From Paraprevotella sp. (GTDB lineage: Bacteria > Bacteroidota > Bacteroidia > Bacteroidales > Bacteroidaceae), in NCBI GenBank assembly GCA_017630975.1, contig JAGBUF010000085.1, positions 1 through 15,915 on the forward strand: 15,915 bases of DNA. The letters are read 5' to 3'. Shown in pieces: positions 7,897 to 14,284 of the stretch. A model generated the notes under the pieces. It had not been told where the DNA came from. It worked only from the letters and a program-made list of their open reading frames with translations, and searched no databases. The number at the start of each line of letters is the position of its first letter. Position 1 is the first letter of the stretch. The translations under genes were made by a program, and so were the position numbers.

Positions 7897-8610
7897 ATGA
7901 TTATAGGAAAAATACATTCATTAGAGAGTTTCGGGACCGTTGACGGTCCCGGAATTCGTTTTGTGACCTTTATGCAAGGATGCCCCTTACGTTGTCAGTA
8001 TTGTCATAATCCTGACACATGGGATGTGAATGCAGAGGTGAAATACAGATGGACACCACAACAATTGCTGGATGAGGTGTTGCGCTACAAGAGTTTCATC
8101 AAAAGTGGAGGTGTGACACTGACGGGGGGGGAACCGCTGTTGCAGGCGGACTTCTGCAGGGAGTTTTTCCGTTTGTGTAGAGAAGTTGGCATACATACGG
8201 CCATTGATACGTCAGGGGCTGTAATGAATGAAAGGACGTTGGCTGTGTTGGATTATACCGACTTGGTACTGCTTGACATCAAGGCGCTGCATCCGGAGCA
8301 TTGTAAAAAAGTGTGTGGAGCGGATGGTAAGAACGCATTGCGTCTGCTCGACGAACTGGAGCGTCGGGGCATTGAGACATGGGTGCGCCATGTGGTAGTG
8401 CCGGGACTGACGGATGACGATCAGCAATTGGATGAACTGTATGAGTATGTGTCCCGTTATCAGGTGGTGACCAAGATAGAGTGGTTGCCTTACCATACGA
8501 TGGGGGTGTTCAAATACAAGGAATTGGGGTTAGATTACCCACTCGATGGTGTTGAGCCACTTTCAGCGGAACGAATAAGTATAATCCGCAAAAAAATCAT
8601 AAAAAAATGA
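7897..8610 (+). CDS. pflA: Pyruvate formate-lyase activating enzyme (radical SAM)
   Basis: 237 aa from ATG 7897 (E. coli PflA: 246). It uses a 4Fe-4S cluster and S-adenosylmethionine to abstract a hydrogen from the PflB radical glycine. The family N-terminus is clear (ESFGTVDGPGIRF, 10-22), followed by the cluster motif CPLRCQYC (Cys29, Cys33, Cys36) and the SAM-binding GGEP motif. I chose 7897 because an upstream TTG extension to 7783 would add only Val-Ile/Val-Thr dipeptides encoded by the hexamer array. Codon use is much less biased than in pflB, consistent with lower expression. Two oddities: a G8 run (8124-8131) encodes the Gly-Gly of GGEP, and a strong hairpin (7929-7954) lies 32 nt into the gene. 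The 142-bp gap suggests an operon with pflB, with expression modulated in between. Confidence 0.96.
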   Translation: MIIGKIHSLESFGTVDGPGIRFVTFMQGCPLRCQYCHNPDTWDVNAEVKYRWTPQQLLDEVLRYKSFIKSGGVTLTGGEPLLQADFCREFFRLCREVGIHTAIDTSGAVMNERTLAVLDYTDLVLLDIKALHPEHCKKVCGADGKNALRLLDELERRGIETWVRHVVVPGLTDDDQQLDELYEYVSRYQVVTKIEWLPYHTMGVFKYKELGLDYPLDGVEPLSAERISIIRKKIIKK

Positions 8611-8640
8611 GTGTTTCGGTGGGAATGACAGAAGAATTAC

Positions 8641-8648
8641 TACCTTTA
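8641..8648 (+). promoter_or_regulatory. Weak possible -7 box before the thioredoxin lipoprotein
   Basis: TACCTTTA resembles TAnnTTTG with a mismatch in the last base and lies 36 bp before the chosen ATG. Only a TTTC is near the -33 position. The gene may instead be read through from pflA, since no terminator is visible in the 73-bp gap. Confidence 0.25.
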
Positions 8649-8683
8649 ACGCGATTTTTATTTATAACAAAAAAATAATGATT

Positions 8684-9769
8684 ATGAAAAAATGGTTAGG
8701 GATGTCGTTGGCAACATTGTTGGCGGTATCATGTACACAGAATGGTTATAAGGTGACTTATACCACCGATAACGATAGTGTAGAGAAGGTTTATCTGTAT
8801 GCGCAAGCTACAGGAGAGTTGTTGGATAGTGCTGACTGCAAGGATGGTGTGGCTGTAATCGATGGTGAAATGGAATTGCCGGTGTTTGCTGTTTTGATTC
8901 CGCAGCAGGCAAAGACTACGGTGAAGTTGGTGGTAGACAATGAACCGGTAGAAGTGGTCAATAAAGCAGATGTCATCGAGGTAATCGGTTCTGAACTCAA
9001 TGAGAAATATCGTGTGGTGGTAAGTAAGATTGACGAAATCGGTAAGAAATCACAAGAATTGATGGAGAAGGCACAAACTATCGCTATGGAGCATGGTGGC
9101 AGATTGCCGGACAGCATCAGTGCGGAGTTGTCAGCAAAGTACTATGAGTTGATGAACGAAAAGGTGGCGTATATCAAAGAGTCAATTGAGCAACATAAGG
9201 AAGATTTGATCTCTGCCGGACTGATTGCTATCTACAATAGTCAATTGGATATTAAGGAGGTTGAAGAGTTCTTGAAGGATTATAAGTTCAGCAACCATCC
9301 TATCTTGACAAAGGTGAAAGAGTACATCCAGGCCTTGAAACGCAAGGAAGTGGGTGCTGATTTCGTTGACTTTACCATGAATGATATGGAGGGAACACCC
9401 CGTAAGTTGTCGGATTATGTAGGTAAGGGCAATTATGTGTTGGTGGATTTCTGGGCCAGCTGGTGCGGTCCTTGTCGCAGAGAGATGCCGAATGTAAAGG
9501 CTGCCTATGATCAGTTCCACCCGAAGGGTTTTGAAATCGTAGGTATCTCATTGGATAACGATAAGGAAGCTTGGGCGAAGGCTACTGAACAAATGGGTAT
9601 CACATGGCCACAGATGTCTGACCTGAAGGGTTGGGAATGTGAAGCTGTTGATCTCTATGGTATCCGCGGCATTCCGGCTACCATCCTCTTCGGTCCTGAT
9701 GGTAAGGTGGTTGCAGCTAATTTGCGTGCTGAGGCTTTGCAGAAAAAATTGGAAGAGGTATATCAATAA
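8684..9769 (+). CDS. TlpA/ResA-like thioredoxin-fold lipoprotein with DUF4369-like N-terminus
   Basis: 361 aa from ATG 8684; an in-frame ATG at 8678 would add only Met-Ile. A short signal peptide ends in LLAVSC, a lipoprotein signal with acylated Cys17, so the protein is anchored in an envelope membrane. Residues about 20-105 are beta-rich and resemble DUF4369; about 110-225 are helical and charged (possible coiled coil). The C-terminal thioredoxin domain contains FWASWCGPC, redox Cys261 and Cys264, and the GIP cis-proline loop. This layout is common in Bacteroidetes and is typical of thiol-disulfide reductases that reduce envelope proteins or apocytochromes. The partner cannot be told from context; nothing links it specifically to the upstream pfl genes. 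It ends before a clear intrinsic terminator. Confidence 0.9.
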   Translation: MKKWLGMSLATLLAVSCTQNGYKVTYTTDNDSVEKVYLYAQATGELLDSADCKDGVAVIDGEMELPVFAVLIPQQAKTTVKLVVDNEPVEVVNKADVIEVIGSELNEKYRVVVSKIDEIGKKSQELMEKAQTIAMEHGGRLPDSISAELSAKYYELMNEKVAYIKESIEQHKEDLISAGLIAIYNSQLDIKEVEEFLKDYKFSNHPILTKVKEYIQALKRKEVGADFVDFTMNDMEGTPRKLSDYVGKGNYVLVDFWASWCGPCRREMPNVKAAYDQFHPKGFEIVGISLDNDKEAWAKATEQMGITWPQMSDLKGWECEAVDLYGIRGIPATILFGPDGKVVAANLRAEALQKKLEEVYQ

Positions 9770-9778
9770 TAGAGGACT

Positions 9779-9796
9779 TTCCCTTGAGAAAGGGAA
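9779..9796. repeat. Short inverted repeat after the thioredoxin lipoprotein gene
   Basis: TTCCCTT and AAGGGAA flank a GAGA loop, giving a 7-bp stem 10 bp after the stop codon. There is no T run, so alone it is not a terminator. It may protect the mRNA 3' end or be part of the double-hairpin end of this transcript. Confidence 0.55.
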
Positions 9797-9801
9797 TCAA
9801 T

Positions 9802-9844
9802 ACAAGAGGCATTCTTCATGATGAAGAGTGTCTCTTGTGGTTTT
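9802..9844 (+). terminator. Intrinsic terminator of the thioredoxin lipoprotein gene
   Basis: Arms 9802-9819 and 9821-9838 are 18 bases long and complementary over their whole length if two G-U pairs are allowed (the tip must open to form the loop). They are followed by GG and a short TTTT at 9841-9844. The stem is very stable though the T tract is weak. It precedes a converging gene, consistent with ending the plus-strand unit here. Confidence 0.75.
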
Positions 9845-9915
9845 AACGGAAACTTTAGTTATTAACTTTAACTTTAACGTTGACTTTAACTGTTACCGTT
9901 ATCGTTACCGTTGTA
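9842..9915 (+). repeat. Hexamer array 2, convergent intergenic region
   Basis: From 9861 the units ATTAAC, TTTAAC, TTTAAC, GTTGAC, TTTAAC run in phase to 9890. After a one-base slip, GTTACC, GTTATC, GTTACC and GTTGTA follow from 9892 to 9915; 9842-9860 is a more degenerate beginning. The segment 9874-9895 is identical over 22 bases to 7777-7798 in array 1. It lies just after the plus-strand terminator and between convergent genes, so it has no obvious promoter role here. The stretch 9916-9986 holds nothing I recognise. Confidence 0.85.
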
Positions 9916-9986
9916 GTGAGTTCGGACCGTCCGTTGGTTGGTTTATTTCTCTTTCGCTTGTCCGAAAGGAAAGCTTTGTCAGTGAT

Positions 9987-10021
9987 AAAAAAAGAAGCAC
10001 CCTTCGCATGAAGGATGCTTC
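9987..10021 (-). terminator. Intrinsic terminator for the OmpP1/FadL-like gene
   Basis: Arms 9994-10005 and 10010-10021 form a 12-bp stem with a 4-base loop; the one non-Watson-Crick position is a G-U pair when read on the minus strand. On that strand the stem is followed by seven T (9993-9987). It lies 52 bp past the stop codon of the outer-membrane protein gene, the correct orientation to end that transcript. Confidence 0.85.
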
Positions 10022-10032
10022 CTGTAGTATCA

Positions 10033-10072
10033 TTCTTCCTCCTTGAGGAGGAGCCGGGGGAGTCCCTTTTTT
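10033..10072. repeat. GC-rich palindromic element, REP-like candidate
   Basis: TCCTCC-TTGA-GGAGGA is a 6-bp stem, followed by GCCGGGGGAGTCCC and eight T. The layout (a short CT/AG hairpin, then a GCCGGGGG block) resembles dispersed intergenic palindromes found in many bacterial genomes, but only one copy is in the window, so repeat status is inference. On the plus strand the GGGAnTCCC-T8 end could act as a weak terminator against read-through into the minus-strand gene. Confidence 0.45.
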
Positions 10073-11497
10073 TTAGAAGTGGAAATCCAAACCAATACCT
10101 ACAGCGTCGCTCTTACGAGTGTATCTGTCGATGATGTTATTGCCACGGTTGATAGTCTTGTCACCATAGAATGAGTGCATGTAACCGATGTTCATGCTCA
10201 ATATCTTGCACAGGCGAGCCTTTGCACCCAAGCAAACGCTTAATGATGAAATGTTGAAGTTGGTGTCTTGCATGCCGTTGTCAAAGTTGAACTTAGTGCG
10301 TTGACCACCGCAGCTCAATGTCAACCAATTGTTTACATCATACTCAGTACCGAAGGTAACTTCCCATGTGTTATGAGCTACAGCTGTAGCAGAACCTTTG
10401 GCATCCTTGTCAAAGTAGTAGTTAAAACCACCCATCAAACGGAAGTTGTCCATTACAGAATATTGAGCACCCAAAGTCAAAAGAGCAGGGATGTCTGAAC
10501 GAACCTTAGCACCGTTGGCATAAGCAGGCATCAAAGCGTCTACGTTTGCAGAGTTGTTAGATTCGTTTTCCAATTCAATTTTGGTCTTGAACTCATACTT
10601 AGCTGCCAAGTTCAACTTGCCGAGGTTAACATCAATACCGAGGATAGGGGTGATACCCAAACCGCTTTGTTGACAGTCCAAATTATAGTCAGACATCATT
10701 GCTGCGGCTGTTCCGGCTTTAGTAGCAAGACCTTGATAATACTGAGCATTGGCCATGTCGCCTGCTGCTGCATATTGTTGAGCAGCTGCAATCGCTTGGT
10801 TCATTTGGGTGCTGTATACAGAGGCGTCAACTCCATTTACAGTGATACCGCTGATGGCGCCGGTATAACCGCTCTTTGCGATAACGCCGCGTGCACCTGC
10901 AAATACAGAAACGTGTTTGCCAATTTTATAGGTTGCACCTACTTGAATACCATAGAAATATTGCTCACCGGTTAAGTTCTGATTCAAACTATAAGAATAA
11001 GGAACTGAACCTGCGATGGTGCTTGCCATTTGTCCACCTACCAATTGCTCAAACATCGGAAGACCGTTGGCGAACTCGCATGCACCGCCACCACCACCGA
11101 TAGCGAATTGTGCTGATACAGACCATTTGTCATTGATAACATAAGCTGCTTGGAAAGAAGGGATGACGGGAGCCTGTGCTCTACCTTCAAACTTCTTGTA
11201 AGTAGTACCGTTTTCAGTGATGCCACTTCCGTTGGTGTTGAATGCATAGAAAGGAGCAGAACTGATCATTTGGCGTTTTTGCCATGCGGCTTGCCAGTTT
11301 AAAGAAAGGTGGAAACCTTTCGGTAAGAATGCGATACCGGCAGGGTTGCTGTATACACCATCGATGTCAATGGCTGCGGAACGAGCCGGGTTGCGCAAAA
11401 AAGCTACATTCTGATTTGTGTTGGTCAAAAGACCGCCCGCGAAAGTTGCACTTGAAACTAATAGTGCCATCGCTGTTAAAAAGATGTTTTTCTTCAT
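10073..11497 (-). CDS. OmpP1/FadL-family outer-membrane transport protein
   Basis: 474 aa. Signal peptide of about 20 residues ending SSATFA before GGLLTNTNQN. The start of the mature protein (NVAFLRNPARSAAIDIDGVYSNPAGIAFLP, about residues 29-58) is the Bacteroidetes version of the N-terminal hatch region of the OmpP1/FadL/TodX beta-barrel family. The rest shows alternating amphipathic strands, and the last residue is Phe in GLDFHF, as usual for outer-membrane barrels. Family members carry hydrophobic molecules such as long-chain fatty acids across the outer membrane; the substrate here is unknown. An Ala/Gln/Met-rich helical stretch at about residues 223-266 is probably a surface loop or an extended hatch segment. 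It is a single-gene unit with its own promoter and terminator, convergent with the thioredoxin lipoprotein and divergent from ffh. I assign no gene symbol. Confidence 0.9.
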   Translation of the reverse strand: MKKNIFLTAMALLVSSATFAGGLLTNTNQNVAFLRNPARSAAIDIDGVYSNPAGIAFLPKGFHLSLNWQAAWQKRQMISSAPFYAFNTNGSGITENGTTYKKFEGRAQAPVIPSFQAAYVINDKWSVSAQFAIGGGGGACEFANGLPMFEQLVGGQMASTIAGSVPYSYSLNQNLTGEQYFYGIQVGATYKIGKHVSVFAGARGVIAKSGYTGAISGITVNGVDASVYSTQMNQAIAAAQQYAAAGDMANAQYYQGLATKAGTAAAMMSDYNLDCQQSGLGITPILGIDVNLGKLNLAAKYEFKTKIELENESNNSANVDALMPAYANGAKVRSDIPALLTLGAQYSVMDNFRLMGGFNYYFDKDAKGSATAVAHNTWEVTFGTEYDVNNWLTLSCGGQRTKFNFDNGMQDTNFNISSLSVCLGAKARLCKILSMNIGYMHSFYGDKTINRGNNIIDRYTRKSDAVGIGLDFHF

Positions 11498-11527
11498 AAT
11501 TAAAACATTTTATCAATAAATCGGGTG

Positions 11528-11559
11528 CAAAGTTAGTGGTTTCTACTTATATTCACAAA
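11528..11559 (-). promoter_or_regulatory. Promoter of the OmpP1/FadL-like gene
   Basis: On the minus strand, TTTG (11559-11556), a 20-base spacer and TAACTTTG (11535-11528) form an excellent match to the Bacteroidetes housekeeping promoter. The predicted start would give a leader of roughly 25-30 nt before the ATG at 11497. A perfect 10-bp palindrome (ACAAATTTGT, 11567-11576) lies just upstream of the -33 box and could be an operator, or chance in an AT-rich tract. Confidence 0.75.
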
Positions 11560-11647
11560 CAAAAACACAAATTTGTTTTATCCTTGATAGTTTTATTTAC
11601 AACTATATATTATAACCCCTCTATCACATCAGAGTATTCTTTCTAAA

Positions 11648-11719
11648 GTTCCCGTTCCCGTTCCCGTTATCGTTAAAGTTAATGTTATTGTTCCCGTTAT
11701 CATTAAAGTTAAAGATAAA
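11648..11719 (+). repeat. Hexamer array 3, upstream of the ffh promoter
   Basis: Twelve 6-bp units run in perfect phase: GTTCCC three times, GTTATC, GTTAAA, GTTAAT, GTTATT, GTTCCC, GTTATC, ATTAAA, GTTAAA, GATAAA. The array stops 4 bp before the TTG -33 element of the ffh promoter. It has the same orientation and unit length as arrays 1 and 2, but includes GTTCCC units not seen in them. Confidence 0.9.
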
Positions 11720-11723
11720 ATCA

Positions 11724-11754
11724 TTGGTAAGGCGAAAAAACTTTCGTACCTTTG
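11724..11754 (+). promoter_or_regulatory. Promoter of ffh-folD
   Basis: TTG at 11724-11726, a 20-base spacer and TACCTTTG at 11747-11754 give a canonical Bacteroidetes -33/-7 pair. The predicted transcript begins about 30 nt before the ffh ATG. The leader contains a 14-base string (11767-11780) also present before pflB (5493-5506). Confidence 0.8.
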
Positions 11755-11788
11755 CGGCTCAATAATAATATATAATAAGGAATAAGAC

Positions 11789-12832
11789 ATGTTCGACAAT
11801 TTAAGTGAAAGACTGGAACGCTCGTTCAAGATATTGAAGGGTGAAGGAAAGATCACGGAAATTAACGTGGCCGAGACACTCAAGGATGTGCGTAGAGCCT
11901 TGCTCGATGCCGACGTAAACTATAAAGTGGCCAAGACATTTACTGATACGGTAAAGCAAAAGGCTTTGGGGCAGAATGTGCTCACAGCCGTTCGTCCAAG
12001 TCAGTTGATGGTGAAGATTGTGCATGATGAACTGGCTGAGTTGATGGGTGGCGAAACGGCTGAATTGAACCTAAGCGGTCATCCCACTGTCATCTTGATG
12101 GCAGGTTTGAATGGTGCGGGTAAGACTACACTGTCCGGAAAATTGGCGCTGATGCTCAAGAGTAAGAAACGCAAGAACCCGTTGTTGGCAGCTTGTGATA
12201 TCTATCGTCCGGCTGCTATTGACCAGCTGAAAGTGCTGGGTGAACAAATCGGAATTCCGGTATATAGCGAACCTGAGAACAAGGATGCGGTACAGATTGC
12301 ACAAAACGCTATTAAGGAAGCCAAGTCGAGAGGTTACGATACGGTGATTGTCGATACAGCCGGTCGTTTGGCTGTGGATGAGCAGATGATGCAAGAGATT
12401 GCTGCCATTAAGGAAGCGATTCAGCCGACAGAAACGTTGTTCGTGGTGGATGCCATGACGGGTCAAGATGCTGTGAATACGGCTAAGGAATTTAACGACC
12501 GTTTGGATTTCGATGGAGTAGTGCTGACCAAATTGGACGGTGATACCCGTGGTGGTGCGGCTTTATCTATTCGTACAGTGGTGAACAAACCCATCAAGTT
12601 TGTTGGTACCGGCGAGAAGATGGAGGCTATTGATCAATTCCATCCATCACGTATGGCCGACCGTATTCTGGGAATGGGTGACATCGTATCATTGGTAGAG
12701 AAAGCTCAAGAACAATACGATGAGGAAGAGGCACGTCGCTTGCAAAAGAAGATAGCCAAGAACCAATTCGATTTCAATGACTTCATGGCACAAATTCAGC
12801 AAATCAAGAAAATGGGTAATTTGAAGGATTAG
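11789..12832 (+). CDS. ffh: Signal recognition particle protein Ffh, N-terminal (NG) part, ended by an in-frame TAG
   Basis: 347 codons then TAG. This is the SRP54-type GTPase that binds 4.5S/SRP RNA and signal sequences and docks with FtsY at the membrane. The N domain covers about residues 1-95. The G domain has the P-loop GLNGAGKTT (106-114), DTAGRL (189-194), TKLDGD (247-252) and the closing LGMGD near 295. The ORF runs into the first M-domain helix ([22 protein letters not shown]) and stops there; family members continue directly into the finger loop and RNA-binding helices. Those are encoded in the same frame immediately after the TAG, so the full gene would be 11789-13141 (450 codons), normal Ffh length. 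Without the rest, the product could bind GTP but not signal peptides or SRP RNA. The start follows AAGG 8 nt upstream of the ATG. The cause may be sequencing error, nonsense mutation or real splitting. Confidence 0.93.
   Translation: MFDNLSERLERSFKILKGEGKITEINVAETLKDVRRALLDADVNYKVAKTFTDTVKQKALGQNVLTAVRPSQLMVKIVHDELAELMGGETAELNLSGHPTVILMAGLNGAGKTTLSGKLALMLKSKKRKNPLLAACDIYRPAAIDQLKVLGEQIGIPVYSEPENKDAVQIAQNAIKEAKSRGYDTVIVDTAGRLAVDEQMMQEIAAIKEAIQPTETLFVVDAMTGQDAVNTAKEFNDRLDFDGVVLTKLDGDTRGGAALSIRTVVNKPIKFVGTGEKMEAIDQFHPSRMADRILGMGDIVSLVEKAQEQYDEEEARRLQKKIAKNQFDFNDFMAQIQQIKKMGNLKD
12830..12832 (+). other. ffh: In-frame TAG codon interrupting ffh (codon 348)
   Basis: The codons read AAG GAT TAG GCA AGC ATG, i.e. 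K-D-stop-A-S-M, inside the conserved M-domain stretch KMGNLKD-x-ASMIPGVG. From general knowledge of Bacteroidales Ffh the missing residue is expected to be Leu; TTG is the common Leu codon in these genes and differs from TAG by one base. None of the other six genes with a visible stop ends in TAG (five TAA, one TGA), and the downstream part of ffh ends in TAA. Confidence 0.9.
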
Positions 12833-12838
12833 GCAAGC

Positions 12839-13141
12839 ATGATTCCGGGAGTGGGCAAGGCCATAAAGGATATTGATATGGATGATGATGCATTCAAGAG
12901 TATAGAGGCCATCATTCAAAGTATGACACCGAAAGAGCGCGAAAAACCGGAAATTCTCAATACCAGTCGTCGAAACCGTATCGCGAAGGGTTCCGGTACC
13001 AATATTCAAGAGGTGAATCGACTCATCAAACAATTCGATCAGATGCGTAAGATGATGAAGATGATGACCGGCAGTAAGATGGGGCAGATGATGGGCAAGA
13101 TGCCCAACCTTCCCGGTATGCCGAAAATGCCTAAGTTTTAA
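12839..13141 (+). CDS. ffh: Ffh C-terminal M-domain part, downstream of the in-frame TAG
   Basis: 100 aa from ATG 12839, in the same frame as the upstream Ffh part and separated from its stop by 6 nt. It encodes the finger loop (MIPGVGKAIKDIDMDDDAF), the helices after it and the SRP-RNA-binding motif TSRRNRIAKGSG (fragment residues 42-53, full-length 392-403). A Met-rich tail (MMKMM, MGQMMGKMPNLPGMPKMPKF) typical of the hydrophobic M domain follows. An AAGGA string at 12824-12828 lies 10 nt before the ATG, so termination-reinitiation is conceivable, although Bacteroidetes depend little on Shine-Dalgarno. The conserved, undecayed sequence shows it has been under selection as part of Ffh until recently or still is. 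It lacks the first M-domain helix, so as a separate protein it would have to reassemble with the NG part. Confidence 0.85.
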   Translation: MIPGVGKAIKDIDMDDDAFKSIEAIIQSMTPKEREKPEILNTSRRNRIAKGSGTNIQEVNRLIKQFDQMRKMMKMMTGSKMGQMMGKMPNLPGMPKMPKF

Positions 13142-13157
13142 CGATTAAAAGAGATTT

Positions 13158-14036
13158 ATGCAGATTATAGACGGAAAGGCAACAGCCGCACAAATCAAGG
13201 CTGAAATTGCAGAAGAGGTAGAACGTATCGTTGCAGGTGGAGGTAAGCGTCCTCATTTGGCAGCTATTTTGGTGGGACATGATGGAGGAAGCGAGACTTA
13301 TGTGCGCAACAAAGTGTTGGCTTGTGAGGCTTGCGGGTTCAAGTCCACACTGCTTCGTTTTGAGGATGATATTACTGAAGCAGAGTTGTTGGCAGAAGTG
13401 GACCAACTGAATCAGGATGATGACGTTGATGGGTTTATCGTTCAGTTGCCCTTGCCTCGTCATATCTCAGAACAGAAGGTGATTGAGGCGATAGACTATC
13501 GTAAGGATGTGGATGGTTTTCATCCAATCAATGTGGGACGTATGGCTATCGGTTTGCCTTGCTATATCTCTGCTACGCCGAAAGGTATCCTTGAGTTGTT
13601 GAAACGTTATCATGTGGAAACCAGCGGAAAGAAATGTGTCATTTTGGGACGTAGCAATATCGTGGGTAAGCCCATGGCACAGTTGATGATGCAGAAACAA
13701 TATGGTGATGCTACAGTGACAGTGTGCCATAGTCGTAGCAAGGACTTGAAAAAAGAGTGTCGTGAGGCGGATATCATTATCGCAGCAATCGGTCAACCGG
13801 ATTTTGTGACTGCCGACATGGTGAAAGAAGGGGTTACTGTTATTGATGTGGGTACAACACGTGTGCCCGATGCAACAAAAAAGAGCGGTTTCCGTTTGAA
13901 TGGTGACGTGAAGTATGACGAGGTGGCTCCGAAGTGTGCCTATATCACTCCCGTTCCCGGTGGTGTAGGTCCGATGACCATCTGTATGCTGATGAAGAAT
14001 ACCCTTTCAGCCGGAAAGAAAGAGTTTTTTGACTAA
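13158..14036 (+). CDS. folD: Bifunctional methylenetetrahydrofolate dehydrogenase / methenyl-THF cyclohydrolase
   Basis: 292 aa, the usual FolD length. It interconverts 5,10-methylene-, 5,10-methenyl- and 10-formyl-tetrahydrofolate in the cytoplasm, feeding purine and formyl-Met synthesis. The catalytic Tyr48 and Lys52 are in SETYVRNK, followed by VQLPLPRH (95-102), the substrate-site signature KDVDGFHP (116-123), the dinucleotide-binding loop GRSNIVGKP (164-172) and the C-terminal signature [10 protein letters not shown] (265-274). The gene starts 16 bp after the last ffh codon and no promoter or terminator is seen between, so it is probably co-transcribed with ffh. If the ffh TAG is real, premature termination could reduce folD expression through polarity. 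Confidence 0.97.
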   Translation: MQIIDGKATAAQIKAEIAEEVERIVAGGGKRPHLAAILVGHDGGSETYVRNKVLACEACGFKSTLLRFEDDITEAELLAEVDQLNQDDDVDGFIVQLPLPRHISEQKVIEAIDYRKDVDGFHPINVGRMAIGLPCYISATPKGILELLKRYHVETSGKKCVILGRSNIVGKPMAQLMMQKQYGDATVTVCHSRSKDLKKECREADIIIAAIGQPDFVTADMVKEGVTVIDVGTTRVPDATKKSGFRLNGDVKYDEVAPKCAYITPVPGGVGPMTICMLMKNTLSAGKKEFFD

Positions 14037-14051
14037 AAAGCAGCGGAAAAG

Positions 14052-14082
14052 TTTGCAGATTCAATAATAATGCGTATCTTTG
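14052..14082 (+). promoter_or_regulatory. Promoter of tRNA-His
   Basis: TTTG (14052-14055), a 19-base spacer and TATCTTTG (14075-14082) fit the Bacteroidetes consensus. It lies 51 bp before the mature tRNA 5' end. The leader holds a small hairpin (ATGCC-GGTG-GGCAT, 14101-14114), perhaps a processing feature. Confidence 0.75.
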
Positions 14083-14133
14083 CATCGCTTTAGGAAAGAA
14101 ATGCCGGTGGGCATCATTCTGTAAGAATTTGAT

Positions 14134-14211
14134 GGTGACTATAGTTCAGTCGGTTAGAGCGTCAGATTGTGGTTCTGAATGTCATGGGTTCGAATCCCAT
14201 TAGTCACCCCA
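14134..14211 (+). tRNA. tRNA-His (GTG anticodon), CCA encoded
   Basis: A full cloverleaf can be drawn: acceptor GGTGACT pairs with AGTCACC, the D arm contains AGTTCAGTCGGTTAGAGC, the anticodon stem TCAGA/TCTGA encloses TTGTGGT with anticodon GTG at 14169-14171, and the T arm has GGTTCGAATCC. The extra G at the 5' end opposite C73 is the histidine identity element. The terminal CCA (14209-14211) is in the DNA. A terminator follows within a few bases and no integrase is next to it. Confidence 0.97.
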
Positions 14212-14216
14212 AGAAA

Positions 14217-14253
14217 AACATCGGGTCTTCAATTGAAGGCCCGATGTTTTTTT
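14217..14253. terminator. Bidirectional terminator between tRNA-His and dnaX
   Basis: Arms 14217-14232 and 14233-14248 form a 16-bp inverted repeat with a single G-U position; the innermost bases form the loop. On the plus strand it ends in seven T (14247-14253), stopping the tRNA transcript. On the minus strand it is followed by five T (14218-14214), so it can also end dnaX, whose stop codon is 32 bp away. Confidence 0.9.
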
Positions 14254-14284
14254 GTGCTTGTATGAATGTGTTAAACTTATTGTC

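Noticed and set aside
11629..11883. Minus-strand ORF of 84 aa across hexamer array 3
   Set aside because: Its Thr-Leu/Thr-Gly pattern is the translated repeat, and its other end overlaps the start of ffh antisense. No independent sign of coding.
12830..12832. TAG reassigned to a sense codon genome-wide
   Set aside because: No other in-frame TAG interrupts any of the long genes here, including the 1241-codon partial gene, so a changed genetic code is not supported by this window. Local readthrough remains open.
14134..14253. tRNA-His as an occupied integration site
   Set aside because: The tRNA 3' end is followed within a few bases by a terminator and then core dnaX. There is no integrase and no duplicated tRNA 3' segment in the window.
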